Assembly (NCBI RefSeq): GCF_032773895.1
Contig: NZ_CP120416.1
Coordinates: forward strand, 2,354,001 to 2,418,000
DNA: 64,000 nucleotides
Direction: 5' to 3'
DNA from: Teredinibacter sp. KSP-S5-2
GTDB taxonomy: Bacteria > Pseudomonadota > Gammaproteobacteria > Pseudomonadales > Cellvibrionaceae
Shown piece after piece: positions 26,959 through 35,126 of this stretch. The position numbers were made by a program, and so were the translations under genes. The notes beneath the pieces were generated by a model that ran no database searches, was not told the origin of the DNA, and saw nothing but the letters and a program-made list of their open reading frames with translations. Each line of letters starts with the position of its first letter. Position 1 is the stretch's first letter.

Positions 26959-29121
26959 CTATATACTCAAGCGAATCCCCAACTCAAACCCTCTACCCGC
27001 TTCTGGAGCCAGGTGCTTAATAAAGGATGTATGGTGACGAATATCTTCATCCAGTAAATTTTTACCTTTGGCAAACAATGTAAATTCGGCGATATCCCAA
27101 TTAACATGGTAATCGGCATACAAATCCAGGCGAGTATAACCTTCCGTTTCGGTTTCCCCTTCAGCTACCTCATCTTGCTTGCTCACATTTGTCGCTCGCA
27201 ACTTTGCCGTCCAGCTCTCACCCACCAACGAAAACTCTGTTCCTATCCGTGCAGGTGAAATTCGCGGAAGGTTTTCTCCGTTTTCAAACTCGGCCACAAT
27301 ATAATCGCCGTAAACACTCCAATCCAAATGCAGTGACGGAGTTAAATCAAAGGTTTTCATCACCTCCGCTTCCAACCCTTGAAATGTTGCATTACGTTGA
27401 TCGTACTCGGCCATTTCCGGTTCTTCATGCGCCTGATCGCCGGCATGTACATGAAGGTGTTCTTTTAAATAGATAAAATCATCCACTTCGTTATGAAACA
27501 AGCTAAAACTTCCGGTTATTGAGCCGGCACTTTTTTCATAGCCCAACTCAAAGTTTGTGGATGTTTCATTCTCAAGGTCGGCATTACCAATTTCCACTAA
27601 CCCGGTTGCCACATGAGCGCCCATTCCGTGCCCCCCTTGACCGCAGGTATCCATATTGACATTGGAATAGAGTTCTTCAATCGTCGGCGCCCTCTGTGAA
27701 CGACTCAAACTGACGGACACATTGGACGCTTCATTGAATTTCCATATTGCCGCAGCACTGCCGCTAACAGTATCTGATTCTCTTTCACAGTGAGAATGCT
27801 CTTGAGGCGTCACAGTCTGATTTTCTGCCCGCAAACCCAACTCATAAATCCATTGGCCACGAGTGAATGATTCAACGGCAAACAGTGCGTAGGAATCAAT
27901 ATCGGAAACCGGGATATAACCACCCTCACCAGTCACAACAAATTCACTTTGTGAAAACTGCGTGCCTAGCACACCTTTCCAACTGTCAGACTGACCATGA
28001 TTTAACAGGAAACGCCCTTCTACACCTTCATTAGAAAACAAAGTGGAATGCTCTTCTTCACCATGATCTACGGCAGCCCCCGGTTCAACATGCAACTCTT
28101 CTTCTTCGGTATGTTGATAATCGTTAAAGACCAAATGACCACTCAGGGAAGTTATTGGGCCTTCAAATTGCCATTGGGATTTCACTTCGTAGCGCGTTTG
28201 CTCCATTTTAAGACGGACCAACACTTCTTCTTCATGCGCTCCATCAACAGGCTCTTCAGTGCCGTGATCATGCGCATCATGAGAACCAACGGGTAAGCCA
28301 TATTCGCTATCAATTTCGCCGATTGAAATACCAAAGAAACCCGAACTACCCACCCAGGATACGCCCGCATTTACATTACTGGTTTCACCACTAGAGTTAG
28401 GCAGGTAACCATAATAATTCTCTTCTTCATGCCCTGGCTCTTCAACATGGACATCCCCCTCTTCATGGTGCTCTTCGAGAATCGCCCATTCTGGAATATC
28501 CACATCATCATTTTCTTTTTTGGATGCATCAAAATGAAATGCAAACTGCTTCGCGGACAAATCCGTCACAATTACTGAAGCTCTTCCGTTATCCGCTGAG
28601 TTGTAGCGCTGCTCCACGGCCAGAGAGGCTTCCGAGAGCGCCTCCGGAATCCGATTGTCCACCACATTCACCACACCACCAATAGCACCATTACCGTAGA
28701 GCAAGGTTGCCGGCCCACGTATCACCTCTATTTGCTTAGCCACCAGAGGCTCAACAGCATTTATATGGTCTGGGCTGACCGATGAAGCATCGGACACACC
28801 CATGCCTCCTTGCAAAACTCTAACCCGGTTGCCTGACTGCCCACGAATTACAGGTTTGCCAACACCGGAACCGAAGCTCTCAAGGGTAACGCCAATTTGA
28901 CTGTTCAAGGTCTCCCCTAAGGTGGCTCCTAACGCTTCGCGCAGTGCTTCGCCAGACAGAACATTAATCGGCAAACTGGTATCAGACTCAGATGTGGCAA
29001 TAGGCAAACTGACAACCCGAACTTCTTCGATAGCTGGGTGATTTACATTTTCTTCTATATGTTGAGCTAATACAGAAACTGAACACAGGCACGGGATAGC
29101 GACCCATAACGATTTATACAT
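26959..29121 (-). CDS. TonB-dependent outer-membrane receptor with His-rich loops (ZnuD-like)
   Basis: I start it at ATG 29121 (GGAG seven bases upstream), which gives a signal peptide MYKSLWVAIPCLCSVSVLA and 720 residues; the frame upstream to 29166 would spoil it. The plug domain spans about 30-150 (GVGKPVIRGQSGNRVRVLQ; EVIRGPATLLYG), followed by a beta barrel ending in GRGFELGIRLSI with a terminal aromatic-free strand. Several loops are rich in His, Asp and Glu (EEHHEEGDVHVEEPGHEEEN; GSHDAHDHGTEEP; HLHVHAGDQAHEEPE), as in the zinc receptor ZnuD. It is preceded by a small His-rich gene on the same strand. The substrate is probably zinc, perhaps haem. No convincing Zur box was seen. Confidence 0.85.
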   Translation of the reverse strand: MYKSLWVAIPCLCSVSVLAQHIEENVNHPAIEEVRVVSLPIATSESDTSLPINVLSGEALREALGATLGETLNSQIGVTLESFGSGVGKPVIRGQSGNRVRVLQGGMGVSDASSVSPDHINAVEPLVAKQIEVIRGPATLLYGNGAIGGVVNVVDNRIPEALSEASLAVEQRYNSADNGRASVIVTDLSAKQFAFHFDASKKENDDVDIPEWAILEEHHEEGDVHVEEPGHEEENYYGYLPNSSGETSNVNAGVSWVGSSGFFGISIGEIDSEYGLPVGSHDAHDHGTEEPVDGAHEEEVLVRLKMEQTRYEVKSQWQFEGPITSLSGHLVFNDYQHTEEEELHVEPGAAVDHGEEEHSTLFSNEGVEGRFLLNHGQSDSWKGVLGTQFSQSEFVVTGEGGYIPVSDIDSYALFAVESFTRGQWIYELGLRAENQTVTPQEHSHCERESDTVSGSAAAIWKFNEASNVSVSLSRSQRAPTIEELYSNVNMDTCGQGGHGMGAHVATGLVEIGNADLENETSTNFELGYEKSAGSITGSFSLFHNEVDDFIYLKEHLHVHAGDQAHEEPEMAEYDQRNATFQGLEAEVMKTFDLTPSLHLDWSVYGDYIVAEFENGENLPRISPARIGTEFSLVGESWTAKLRATNVSKQDEVAEGETETEGYTRLDLYADYHVNWDIAEFTLFAKGKNLLDEDIRHHTSFIKHLAPEAGRGFELGIRLSI

Positions 29122-29210
29122 GCGTGACTCCAAGATCAAATGTCTTAATACATAAGCCCTGCGCACCTCTGCTTAACAGAGCACACGGGCTGAGATACAA
29201 ACTGAAAAAG

Positions 29211-29534
29211 CTAAGACATTAAACCTGGCGGGCCGCGGGCCGATATTAGGTATATAGGAAGGAAGATTTTGGGTTCAGGTAGCTTGGGGCTGCTAACACT
29301 ATCCCCAAGAGATAACCAACCAAAATCAGGCGCCGTAACCGAATGGACATGGCTGAGTATGCTGCCCTGAACACAGAAATCACAGGAATTAACCCTGTGG
29401 TGCTCTGAATCATGGTCATGAACCAAAGACGCAGTTTGCACAGCAAACAACAGGGCGAACAGCACACTTAACAGCGTCCGCCTTTTTGTTGTGAACCGGT
29501 GAATGTATTGCGTCTGAACCACAATGAACTCCAT
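29211..29534 (-). CDS. Small His-rich exported/membrane protein, DUF2946-like
   Basis: The 107-residue protein has one N-terminal hydrophobic segment (LLSVLFALLFAVQTASLV), then a metal-ligand-rich stretch (HDHDSEHHRVNSCDFCVQG), and ends in ARGPPGL, reminiscent of the RAPP ending of DUF2946 proteins. Such small proteins often sit beside metal-responsive TonB receptors. Here it lies 89 bases upstream of the ZnuD-like receptor on the same strand, so a shared role in zinc handling is likely. The ribosome site is weak. It is divergent from fapA across only 80 bases. Confidence 0.6.
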   Translation of the reverse strand: MEFIVVQTQYIHRFTTKRRTLLSVLFALLFAVQTASLVHDHDSEHHRVNSCDFCVQGSILSHVHSVTAPDFGWLSLGDSVSSPKLPEPKIFLPIYLISARGPPGLMS

Positions 29535-29614
29535 TTTAAGGGAGGCCAGATATTAGCAGCTTTTTATTACAACTCAAGAACATAAATGTCCTATAGTTAT
29601 AAGGGGTAGTAATT

Positions 29615-31363
29615 TTGTCGGATAGGTCCGTGAACGATAACCGTGAAAACGCGTCTTCACCCGCTGAAGCAGAGCGCTATTTTATTCCTTATACGCTGGA
29701 ACTCGATGAAAGCACAGGGAAACTGTTCGGTATTATTACCAAACGCCCCACACCCGACCCTACCAATGACAACCCGGACCAAATCGATTTTGTACAAATC
29801 GATAAGGAAATCACCAAGGTTTCTCCCCACAAAATCCGTATGGATTTAGAAGCTCGGGATTTCCATCATTTTTTCTACCCCACTAATAGCGTTGAATCTT
29901 TTGTTCGTAAGGTAAAAAATCACGAAGCCGGGAAATATGAAATCGCGGAACGCCGGGATGCGGATATCAAAATCACGGTCTCCAACGACAGGCTTCAGGC
30001 TCGAGCACAAACTTCAGAAGCCTGGGGCGGCAAAAAGCTCACCAAAGAACAAGTCGACAAGGCAGTAGAACAAGCCAAGCTAAGCGAAAGCACCATAGAT
30101 AAAAACGCACTAAACAAGTTAACCAAAACATCGAAAGCCGTTGATATTGTATTAGCAACCGCTATTCCAGCACAAAATGGCCAGGATGCTCGCCTTGAAA
30201 TACTCGTACAGAGCAAAATAGAAAAAGTCAGAAACGTCGACAGTATTGATGCCATTGACCAGCATGAAGTTTTTGACTACTCCGTTGTGGAGGAAGGCGA
30301 CCCCTTGGTTCGCAAAATTCCTGCGAGTTCAGGTATTGAAGGATTAAATGTTGTCGGCAAAGCCATAAAACCCAAAAAAGGCAGAGACGTAAAATTGCCC
30401 AACCGGTCCAGCGGTGCTGAAGTCAGTCCTGATGATAAAAACCTGATCATCTCCGCAATAAAAGGTCATCCGGTTGTCTCCAATTCACAGGCAAAAGTTG
30501 ACCCTGTACTGACACTACGAGCCGTGGATTTAAACAGTGGTAACGTTGACTACGACGGTACGGTAATTGTAACGGGTAACGTTCGCAGTGGATTTCAGGT
30601 AAAAGCATCCGGTGATATTTTTGTTAAAGGCTTTGTGAATAAAGGCCATCTCGAATCCGGTGGCAGCATTTATATCAGTGGTGGTATCCAGGGAGACACA
30701 TCTAACGAAGCCCACTCTTCTTTTTTACAAGCCAGGGAAAACATAGAAATCAAGTTTGCCAATCAAAGCAAAATCCAATGCGGTGGCGAATTGCACGTAA
30801 AAGAATATCTACTGAATTGCACCACTTACTCATTAAAGAAAATAACCATTGGAGAAAAATCCGGTCGCGGCGCCATTATTGGTGGCTGTACAAAATCCAA
30901 TTGGAGTATTCGCGCCAAAGTGTTAGGCAGCGATGCGTATGTGCCCACAGAAATTATTCTAGGTTCTAATAGCGTTGCGCAAAAAGAACTGGAAAAATTC
31001 CAGAAGAAGAAAAAGCAAAGACGCCTGGAAGCCACCAAGCTGGAAAGTGTGTTACGACGTATACGAGAAACAGATGACCCCACATCAATGGGCGATATCA
31101 CACTCGACAAAGCCAGAAAAATTGAAAACACCCTGAAGGCCATAAACGAGATGATCGAAGAGTATGATCAACATATCGATGAGTTGCAGGATGTGGTGCC
31201 AGATTCAGAACAATTGCAAGTGCAAGTTGAAAGCACACTCTACCCAAATGTGACTATTATTATTAATGATGCAAGCCTCCACCTTGAAAAAGAACATAGA
31301 CAGGTGACCATCGAAAAACTCAATAGTGATATAGAAATACGTCCTCTTAACGATAAAGAATAA
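29615..31363 (+). CDS. fapA: FapA/DUF342 family protein
   Basis: The 582-residue protein is read from TTG 29615 with AAGGGG nine bases upstream. The middle and C-terminal half match the FapA/DUF342 beta-solenoid: SGNVDYDGTVIVTGNV, FQVKASGDIFVKGFV and GHLESGGSIYISGGIQG. A coiled-coil follows (KELEKFQKKKKQRRLEATKL, then IRETDDPTSMGDI). There is no signal peptide. FapA proteins are linked in other genera to flagellar or polarity functions, but no flagellar gene is near. It leads a three-gene operon with a CBS protein and an HDOD protein, suggesting a signalling role. Confidence 0.85.
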   Translation: MSDRSVNDNRENASSPAEAERYFIPYTLELDESTGKLFGIITKRPTPDPTNDNPDQIDFVQIDKEITKVSPHKIRMDLEARDFHHFFYPTNSVESFVRKVKNHEAGKYEIAERRDADIKITVSNDRLQARAQTSEAWGGKKLTKEQVDKAVEQAKLSESTIDKNALNKLTKTSKAVDIVLATAIPAQNGQDARLEILVQSKIEKVRNVDSIDAIDQHEVFDYSVVEEGDPLVRKIPASSGIEGLNVVGKAIKPKKGRDVKLPNRSSGAEVSPDDKNLIISAIKGHPVVSNSQAKVDPVLTLRAVDLNSGNVDYDGTVIVTGNVRSGFQVKASGDIFVKGFVNKGHLESGGSIYISGGIQGDTSNEAHSSFLQARENIEIKFANQSKIQCGGELHVKEYLLNCTTYSLKKITIGEKSGRGAIIGGCTKSNWSIRAKVLGSDAYVPTEIILGSNSVAQKELEKFQKKKKQRRLEATKLESVLRRIRETDDPTSMGDITLDKARKIENTLKAINEMIEEYDQHIDELQDVVPDSEQLQVQVESTLYPNVTIIINDASLHLEKEHRQVTIEKLNSDIEIRPLNDKE

Positions 31364-31374
31364 GGGAACCAAGC

Positions 31375-31806
31375 ATGTTTGTTGCGGACATTATGAGTAA
31401 AGATGTCATCACTGTCAGTCCAGATCACAGCCTGGCAGAAGTCGCCTCAGTATTTGAAGTTGTCAAATTTCGCCACCTCTTGGTCGCCAGCAACGGCAAG
31501 CTAGAAGGCATCATATCTGACCGGGATGTGGTCGCGCATATCAGCCCCTTCCTTGGCACAATAGATGAACGGGAAAGTGACCGAGATCTTATGAACCAAA
31601 AAGCCTACCAATTCATGTCAACAGAGATTATTACCGTTGACTGCGAGACGCTGGTAGATAGTGCCTCGATTCTGCTATTGGAACACAGTATCTCTTGCCT
31701 CCCTGTTACCTACGACGATGGCAGCATTGCTGGAATATTAAGCTGGAAGGACATTTTGCAATATCATGTTTACGGTGTGGATCGCACTCTGGACTATAAA
31801 TTGTAA
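31375..31806 (+). CDS. Two-CBS-domain protein
   Basis: The 143-residue cytosolic protein is made almost entirely of a CBS pair: VADIMSKDVITVSPDHSLAE with LEGIISDRDVVAHI, then AYQFMSTEIITVDCETLVD with IAGILSWKDILQYHV. CBS pairs bind adenosine nucleotides and act as regulatory sensors. It follows fapA by 11 bases with AAGGGA as ribosome site, and the HDOD gene begins about 20 bases after it, so all three are probably one transcript. No enzymatic domain is attached. Confidence 0.9.
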   Translation: MFVADIMSKDVITVSPDHSLAEVASVFEVVKFRHLLVASNGKLEGIISDRDVVAHISPFLGTIDERESDRDLMNQKAYQFMSTEIITVDCETLVDSASILLLEHSISCLPVTYDDGSIAGILSWKDILQYHVYGVDRTLDYKL

Positions 31807-31825
31807 AAATAAGCGTCCTATTATT

Positions 31826-32803
31826 ATGTCATTTAGCCTTAAAACACTCTTCGGCAGAAAAACAGAGCAAGATCCTTCCAGGATTACAGTAATTGAACCT
31901 CAAAGCTATTCCATTGAGCATTCCCAGCACGCATTTTTCCGCTACCTTTATCCCGAGAAAACAAGCCGGCCACTAACGGTTCCACAAAAACTTGTGATCG
32001 ATGTAGTAAAATCATCGCTAGCAAAAAAAAACACCCGACAAAAATCCGTTCCGCATTTACCAACCGTTATTCCGAAACTTCTTAGAACCCTAAAAGACCC
32101 GGATGCTTCCGCGCGTGATTTTGTTGCCATCATCAATAAAGACCCGGCAATGAGTGCTGCGGTTTTAAAACTGGCCAACAGTGTTTACTTTAACCCTGTC
32201 AGCCATAAAATTTCGGACATTGAACCAGCCGTTGTAAAGCTGGGAATTGATGGACTTAGATCCGTACTTTCCGCAGCGGTAATGCAACCGGTATTACAGC
32301 AACATTCCCCCTACTTCTCTATGACGGGACAAAAGATATGGCAGCACTCACTGGTATGTGCGGTTACATGCGAACTGATAGCCAAACACAGAGGAATGGA
32401 AAAGTTCACTGTTTACTTAATGGGATTAGTACACGACATTGGCAAAATTACAACCTTCAGTGAATTATGCAAACAGTTTGAAGCTAATGGCGAAGACAAT
32501 ACGCCAGGATATAATGCATTCGTTCCTCTAATGAAAGTACTTTCCCCTGCAGTGAGCTACTGGGTAGCCAAAGATTGGGAACTACCCGCCAATATTGTTA
32601 CTGCACTAGCGGAACAAGTAAACATCAGCGCCGGTACTAAAGTAAGTGAATACGGTAATTTATTATGCCATGCCAATTTGTGTGCTGAAGCATACTTTAC
32701 TGTTAGACAACAAGACAAACAGCTTGCCAACGAGATATTAAAAGCTTTAAAGCTTCCGGGCGATTTATACAACAAACTTGATCAGCTAATGATGGATGTT
32801 TAG
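31826..32803 (+). CDS. HDOD-domain protein
   Basis: I start it at ATG 31826 (MSFSLKTLFGRK), giving 325 residues; an earlier in-frame ATG at 31766 would overlap the CBS gene by 41 bases. Residues 75-290 form an HDOD domain: SVPHLPTVIPKLLRTLKDPD, NKDPAMSAAVLKLANSVYF and IEPAVVKLGIDGLRSVLSAA. YLMGLVHDIGKI retains an HD pair. HDOD proteins are regulatory factors in signal transduction, often linked to cyclic-di-GMP or motility control. It is the third gene of the fapA operon. Confidence 0.88.
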   Translation: MSFSLKTLFGRKTEQDPSRITVIEPQSYSIEHSQHAFFRYLYPEKTSRPLTVPQKLVIDVVKSSLAKKNTRQKSVPHLPTVIPKLLRTLKDPDASARDFVAIINKDPAMSAAVLKLANSVYFNPVSHKISDIEPAVVKLGIDGLRSVLSAAVMQPVLQQHSPYFSMTGQKIWQHSLVCAVTCELIAKHRGMEKFTVYLMGLVHDIGKITTFSELCKQFEANGEDNTPGYNAFVPLMKVLSPAVSYWVAKDWELPANIVTALAEQVNISAGTKVSEYGNLLCHANLCAEAYFTVRQQDKQLANEILKALKLPGDLYNKLDQLMMDV

Positions 32804-33116
32804 AAAACGCCAGAATTAAAAACGGCAAATGTAAAATATCCCTTCCCCTTTCATTTTCACTATTGATTACCCTTCACTTAAATTCAATAATGCTTATACA
32901 AGCTATACGCAATTACTAAAGCGAAACAAGAAAAGGAAATTTTTTCGCTGCTAAAATTAAGAATCTGTCACCGAGGAACACAAAACCCAAGCATTTCACT
33001 TGACTATCTACGTGACCACTGCAAACATTAAACTTTCGTAAAACACAAAGGATGCATGTGTCGAGTCATTTAACAAAAAGTTGAATTTCGTGCCAAAAAG
33101 GAAACTACCTGATTTT

Positions 33117-34040
33117 ATGTCCTATGTAATTACACTGAGTTTAATTGCACTATCTCTTAAACTTCTAACATTACTCATCTATAAAAAAGAGTTTTTAACA
33201 CTCAACAAATACCTGCTATCAATTATTCTTGGCATTACTGGAATGAACTCCATCGAGATGTTTTTCTATTCCTACATAAATCAGCCAGAAAACGGGTTGG
33301 TAGTTTTGATATTTTTCTATCTGTTTGTTTTAGTTTTTGTATACTCTTCGCTACTTTACGCATTAAACATTTCCAATCACGAAAACACGACATCCGTATT
33401 CTTTAGTGTTTTTGGCTTTATTACATGCTGTGTGGTATTACTCACTCCTGGCGCAGCTATTTCCGGCATAGAAAGTATTGGATATTCAATAACCAGAATT
33501 CCTGGCCCCTATTATCATATTCTACAAATAGGTATTCTGATTCCATTATTGAGTTGCATTGTTATCGCTTTCTTAACACTTGTTACATCGAGAAAACATC
33601 AACTTCACACTCAGGCGCTCGCCTACCTGATAACGTTTACACCTACATTTTTTATTGGTTCTGCAATTATTTTCCTAATGCATATTGGAGTAAAGGTTAA
33701 TGCTAGTGTTGTTATCTCTTTCTCAACCAGCTTTCTTTTATGGCTACTGCTGTTTACCCAAAAGAAAGAGAGTATGTATCGACTTATGAGCCTCATCCCT
33801 GGTACGCGCGCCAACAAACTCTACCGACAACTTGCGTATCATATCTGCAATCCTCAAAACGGAATGAATGACCCGATACATTATCTGGAAATCGAAATTA
33901 TTCATGAAGCACTTCAAATGACCAACGGCAACCGCGCCGAAGCAGCAGAATTATTAGGCATATCCAAACCTACACTTCAAAGACGACTAAAAGATCAGCT
34001 TGAAAAAGAGCCAGAGAAAGAATTAACCATCAAGTACTAA
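33117..34040 (+). CDS. Membrane-bound regulator with C-terminal Fis-type helix-turn-helix
   Basis: The N-terminal 220 residues contain about seven hydrophobic segments. The last 60 hold a Fis-type HTH (MTNGNRAEAAELLGISKPTL, then QRRLK). There is no AAA+ sigma-54 module between them. It may be a one-component sensor that signals from the membrane directly to DNA, a rare architecture. The start is uncertain: ATG 33117 has AAGGAAA somewhat far upstream, and in-frame TTG 33081 and GTG 33090 have none. It is a single gene after a 280-base spacer that shows no other feature. Confidence 0.7.
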   Translation: MSYVITLSLIALSLKLLTLLIYKKEFLTLNKYLLSIILGITGMNSIEMFFYSYINQPENGLVVLIFFYLFVLVFVYSSLLYALNISNHENTTSVFFSVFGFITCCVVLLTPGAAISGIESIGYSITRIPGPYYHILQIGILIPLLSCIVIAFLTLVTSRKHQLHTQALAYLITFTPTFFIGSAIIFLMHIGVKVNASVVISFSTSFLLWLLLFTQKKESMYRLMSLIPGTRANKLYRQLAYHICNPQNGMNDPIHYLEIEIIHEALQMTNGNRAEAAELLGISKPTLQRRLKDQLEKEPEKELTIKY

Positions 34041-34225
34041 AATCATAGCGGAAAGATCACCTTACCGTTTATCACGCCATATAAGCCAAGGCTTAATCCA
34101 CATCAAATTCAACACGACAACCCACAATTAAGTATGACAATCAAAAAATCAACTTCTGTATAAATTATTTAAAATAACTCGTGCAATATTAAACAAAACA
34201 ACTCACATTAAATGGAGCAAAATAT

Positions 34226-34999
34226 ATGAGACGACTATTGGTATCGTCACTATCAATACTATTAACACAAATCGCATTTGCACAAACACCGATCTATGAT
34301 CCCGATGCACAGGCAAATAGAACCACGATCTACAACAATGGACCAGTTGCAAAAATTCACGTAAATTCATCGAGCAACTACTATAACGAATCATTAATTA
34401 CTTCAAGCGACGTACAAACCATATGCAACTCCGCAGAAGTTATTGTTGAATCAACAGGATATGTATTGGGGACAGCTACGCTACAGGCCATTACCATTTC
34501 AGCCAATGAAACAGGGTATGTCGCTAGCACAGCCTTACCAAATGGATACGAAAATCAGGAAAAAGCGCTTATTGTTAATTGCAGTCTCAGTCAAAACGAT
34601 TACTCAGTACATCATAAAATACCAGCCACTCCCAGCATCCAACTTCAATCTGAACTAGTCGGAAGTAACTGGGTTCCGCCTGTAAACTATACTCCGGGCT
34701 TTTTCCTGAACCTGGAGTACGATGCAACATTATTCGTTGATAACCATGCAGACGACGGCTCGTGCTCAAACGGTAATCTAACTTCATTCACACCGCTATT
34801 TACATTTAACTCACCTTTTTACAGCGATAGTTTTTCCGCTGCCGGGTCGGCTTACTATTCATCGATATTCTATCCCGACTTTGTAAAAAGCATTAGCTGC
34901 ACAAACTCAGGTGGGACAACGGTACTATTCGAAGAATTTCATCTTTCGAAATACGACCCAAATGTAATGCAAGAAACAAAAGACATTAATTACAACTAA
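34226..34999 (+). CDS. Secreted protein of unknown function
   Basis: The 257-residue protein begins with a clear Sec signal peptide (MRRLLVSSLSILLTQIAFA, cleavage before QTPIYD) after GGAG eight bases upstream. The mature part is rich in Ser, Asn, Tyr and Thr and contains six Cys, which could form disulfides. I recognise no domain. It lies 185 bases after the membrane HTH regulator and could be its target, which is a guess from position. It is followed by a terminator at 35001-35028. Confidence 0.75.
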   Translation: MRRLLVSSLSILLTQIAFAQTPIYDPDAQANRTTIYNNGPVAKIHVNSSSNYYNESLITSSDVQTICNSAEVIVESTGYVLGTATLQAITISANETGYVASTALPNGYENQEKALIVNCSLSQNDYSVHHKIPATPSIQLQSELVGSNWVPPVNYTPGFFLNLEYDATLFVDNHADDGSCSNGNLTSFTPLFTFNSPFYSDSFSAAGSAYYSSIFYPDFVKSISCTNSGGTTVLFEEFHLSKYDPNVMQETKDINYN

Positions 35000-35000
35000 A

Positions 35001-35028
35001 AAAACGCCTGGTTAAAAATGGGCGTTTA
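35001..35028 (+). terminator. Terminator after the secreted protein gene
   Basis: An AAACGCC/GGCGTTT stem starts two bases after the stop codon. The T run on the plus strand is short, so efficiency is uncertain. On the minus strand the tract after the stem is T-rich. Confidence 0.55.
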
Positions 35029-35087
35029 GCGTACTCAAATAGGCGACTAAACAATCGGTTATTTATTAATGAGTAAGCTATAGACAC

Positions 35088-35117
35088 AAAAAAGCCGGCG
35101 TTAAGCCGGCTTTTTTT
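35088..35117. terminator. Bidirectional intrinsic terminator between convergent genes
   Basis: A perfect inverted repeat, A6-GCCGGC-GTTAA-GCCGGC-T7, works in both directions. It lies ten bases after the purL stop codon and ends the convergent secreted-protein transcript as well. Confidence 0.93.
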
Positions 35118-35126
35118 CAGAACAAA

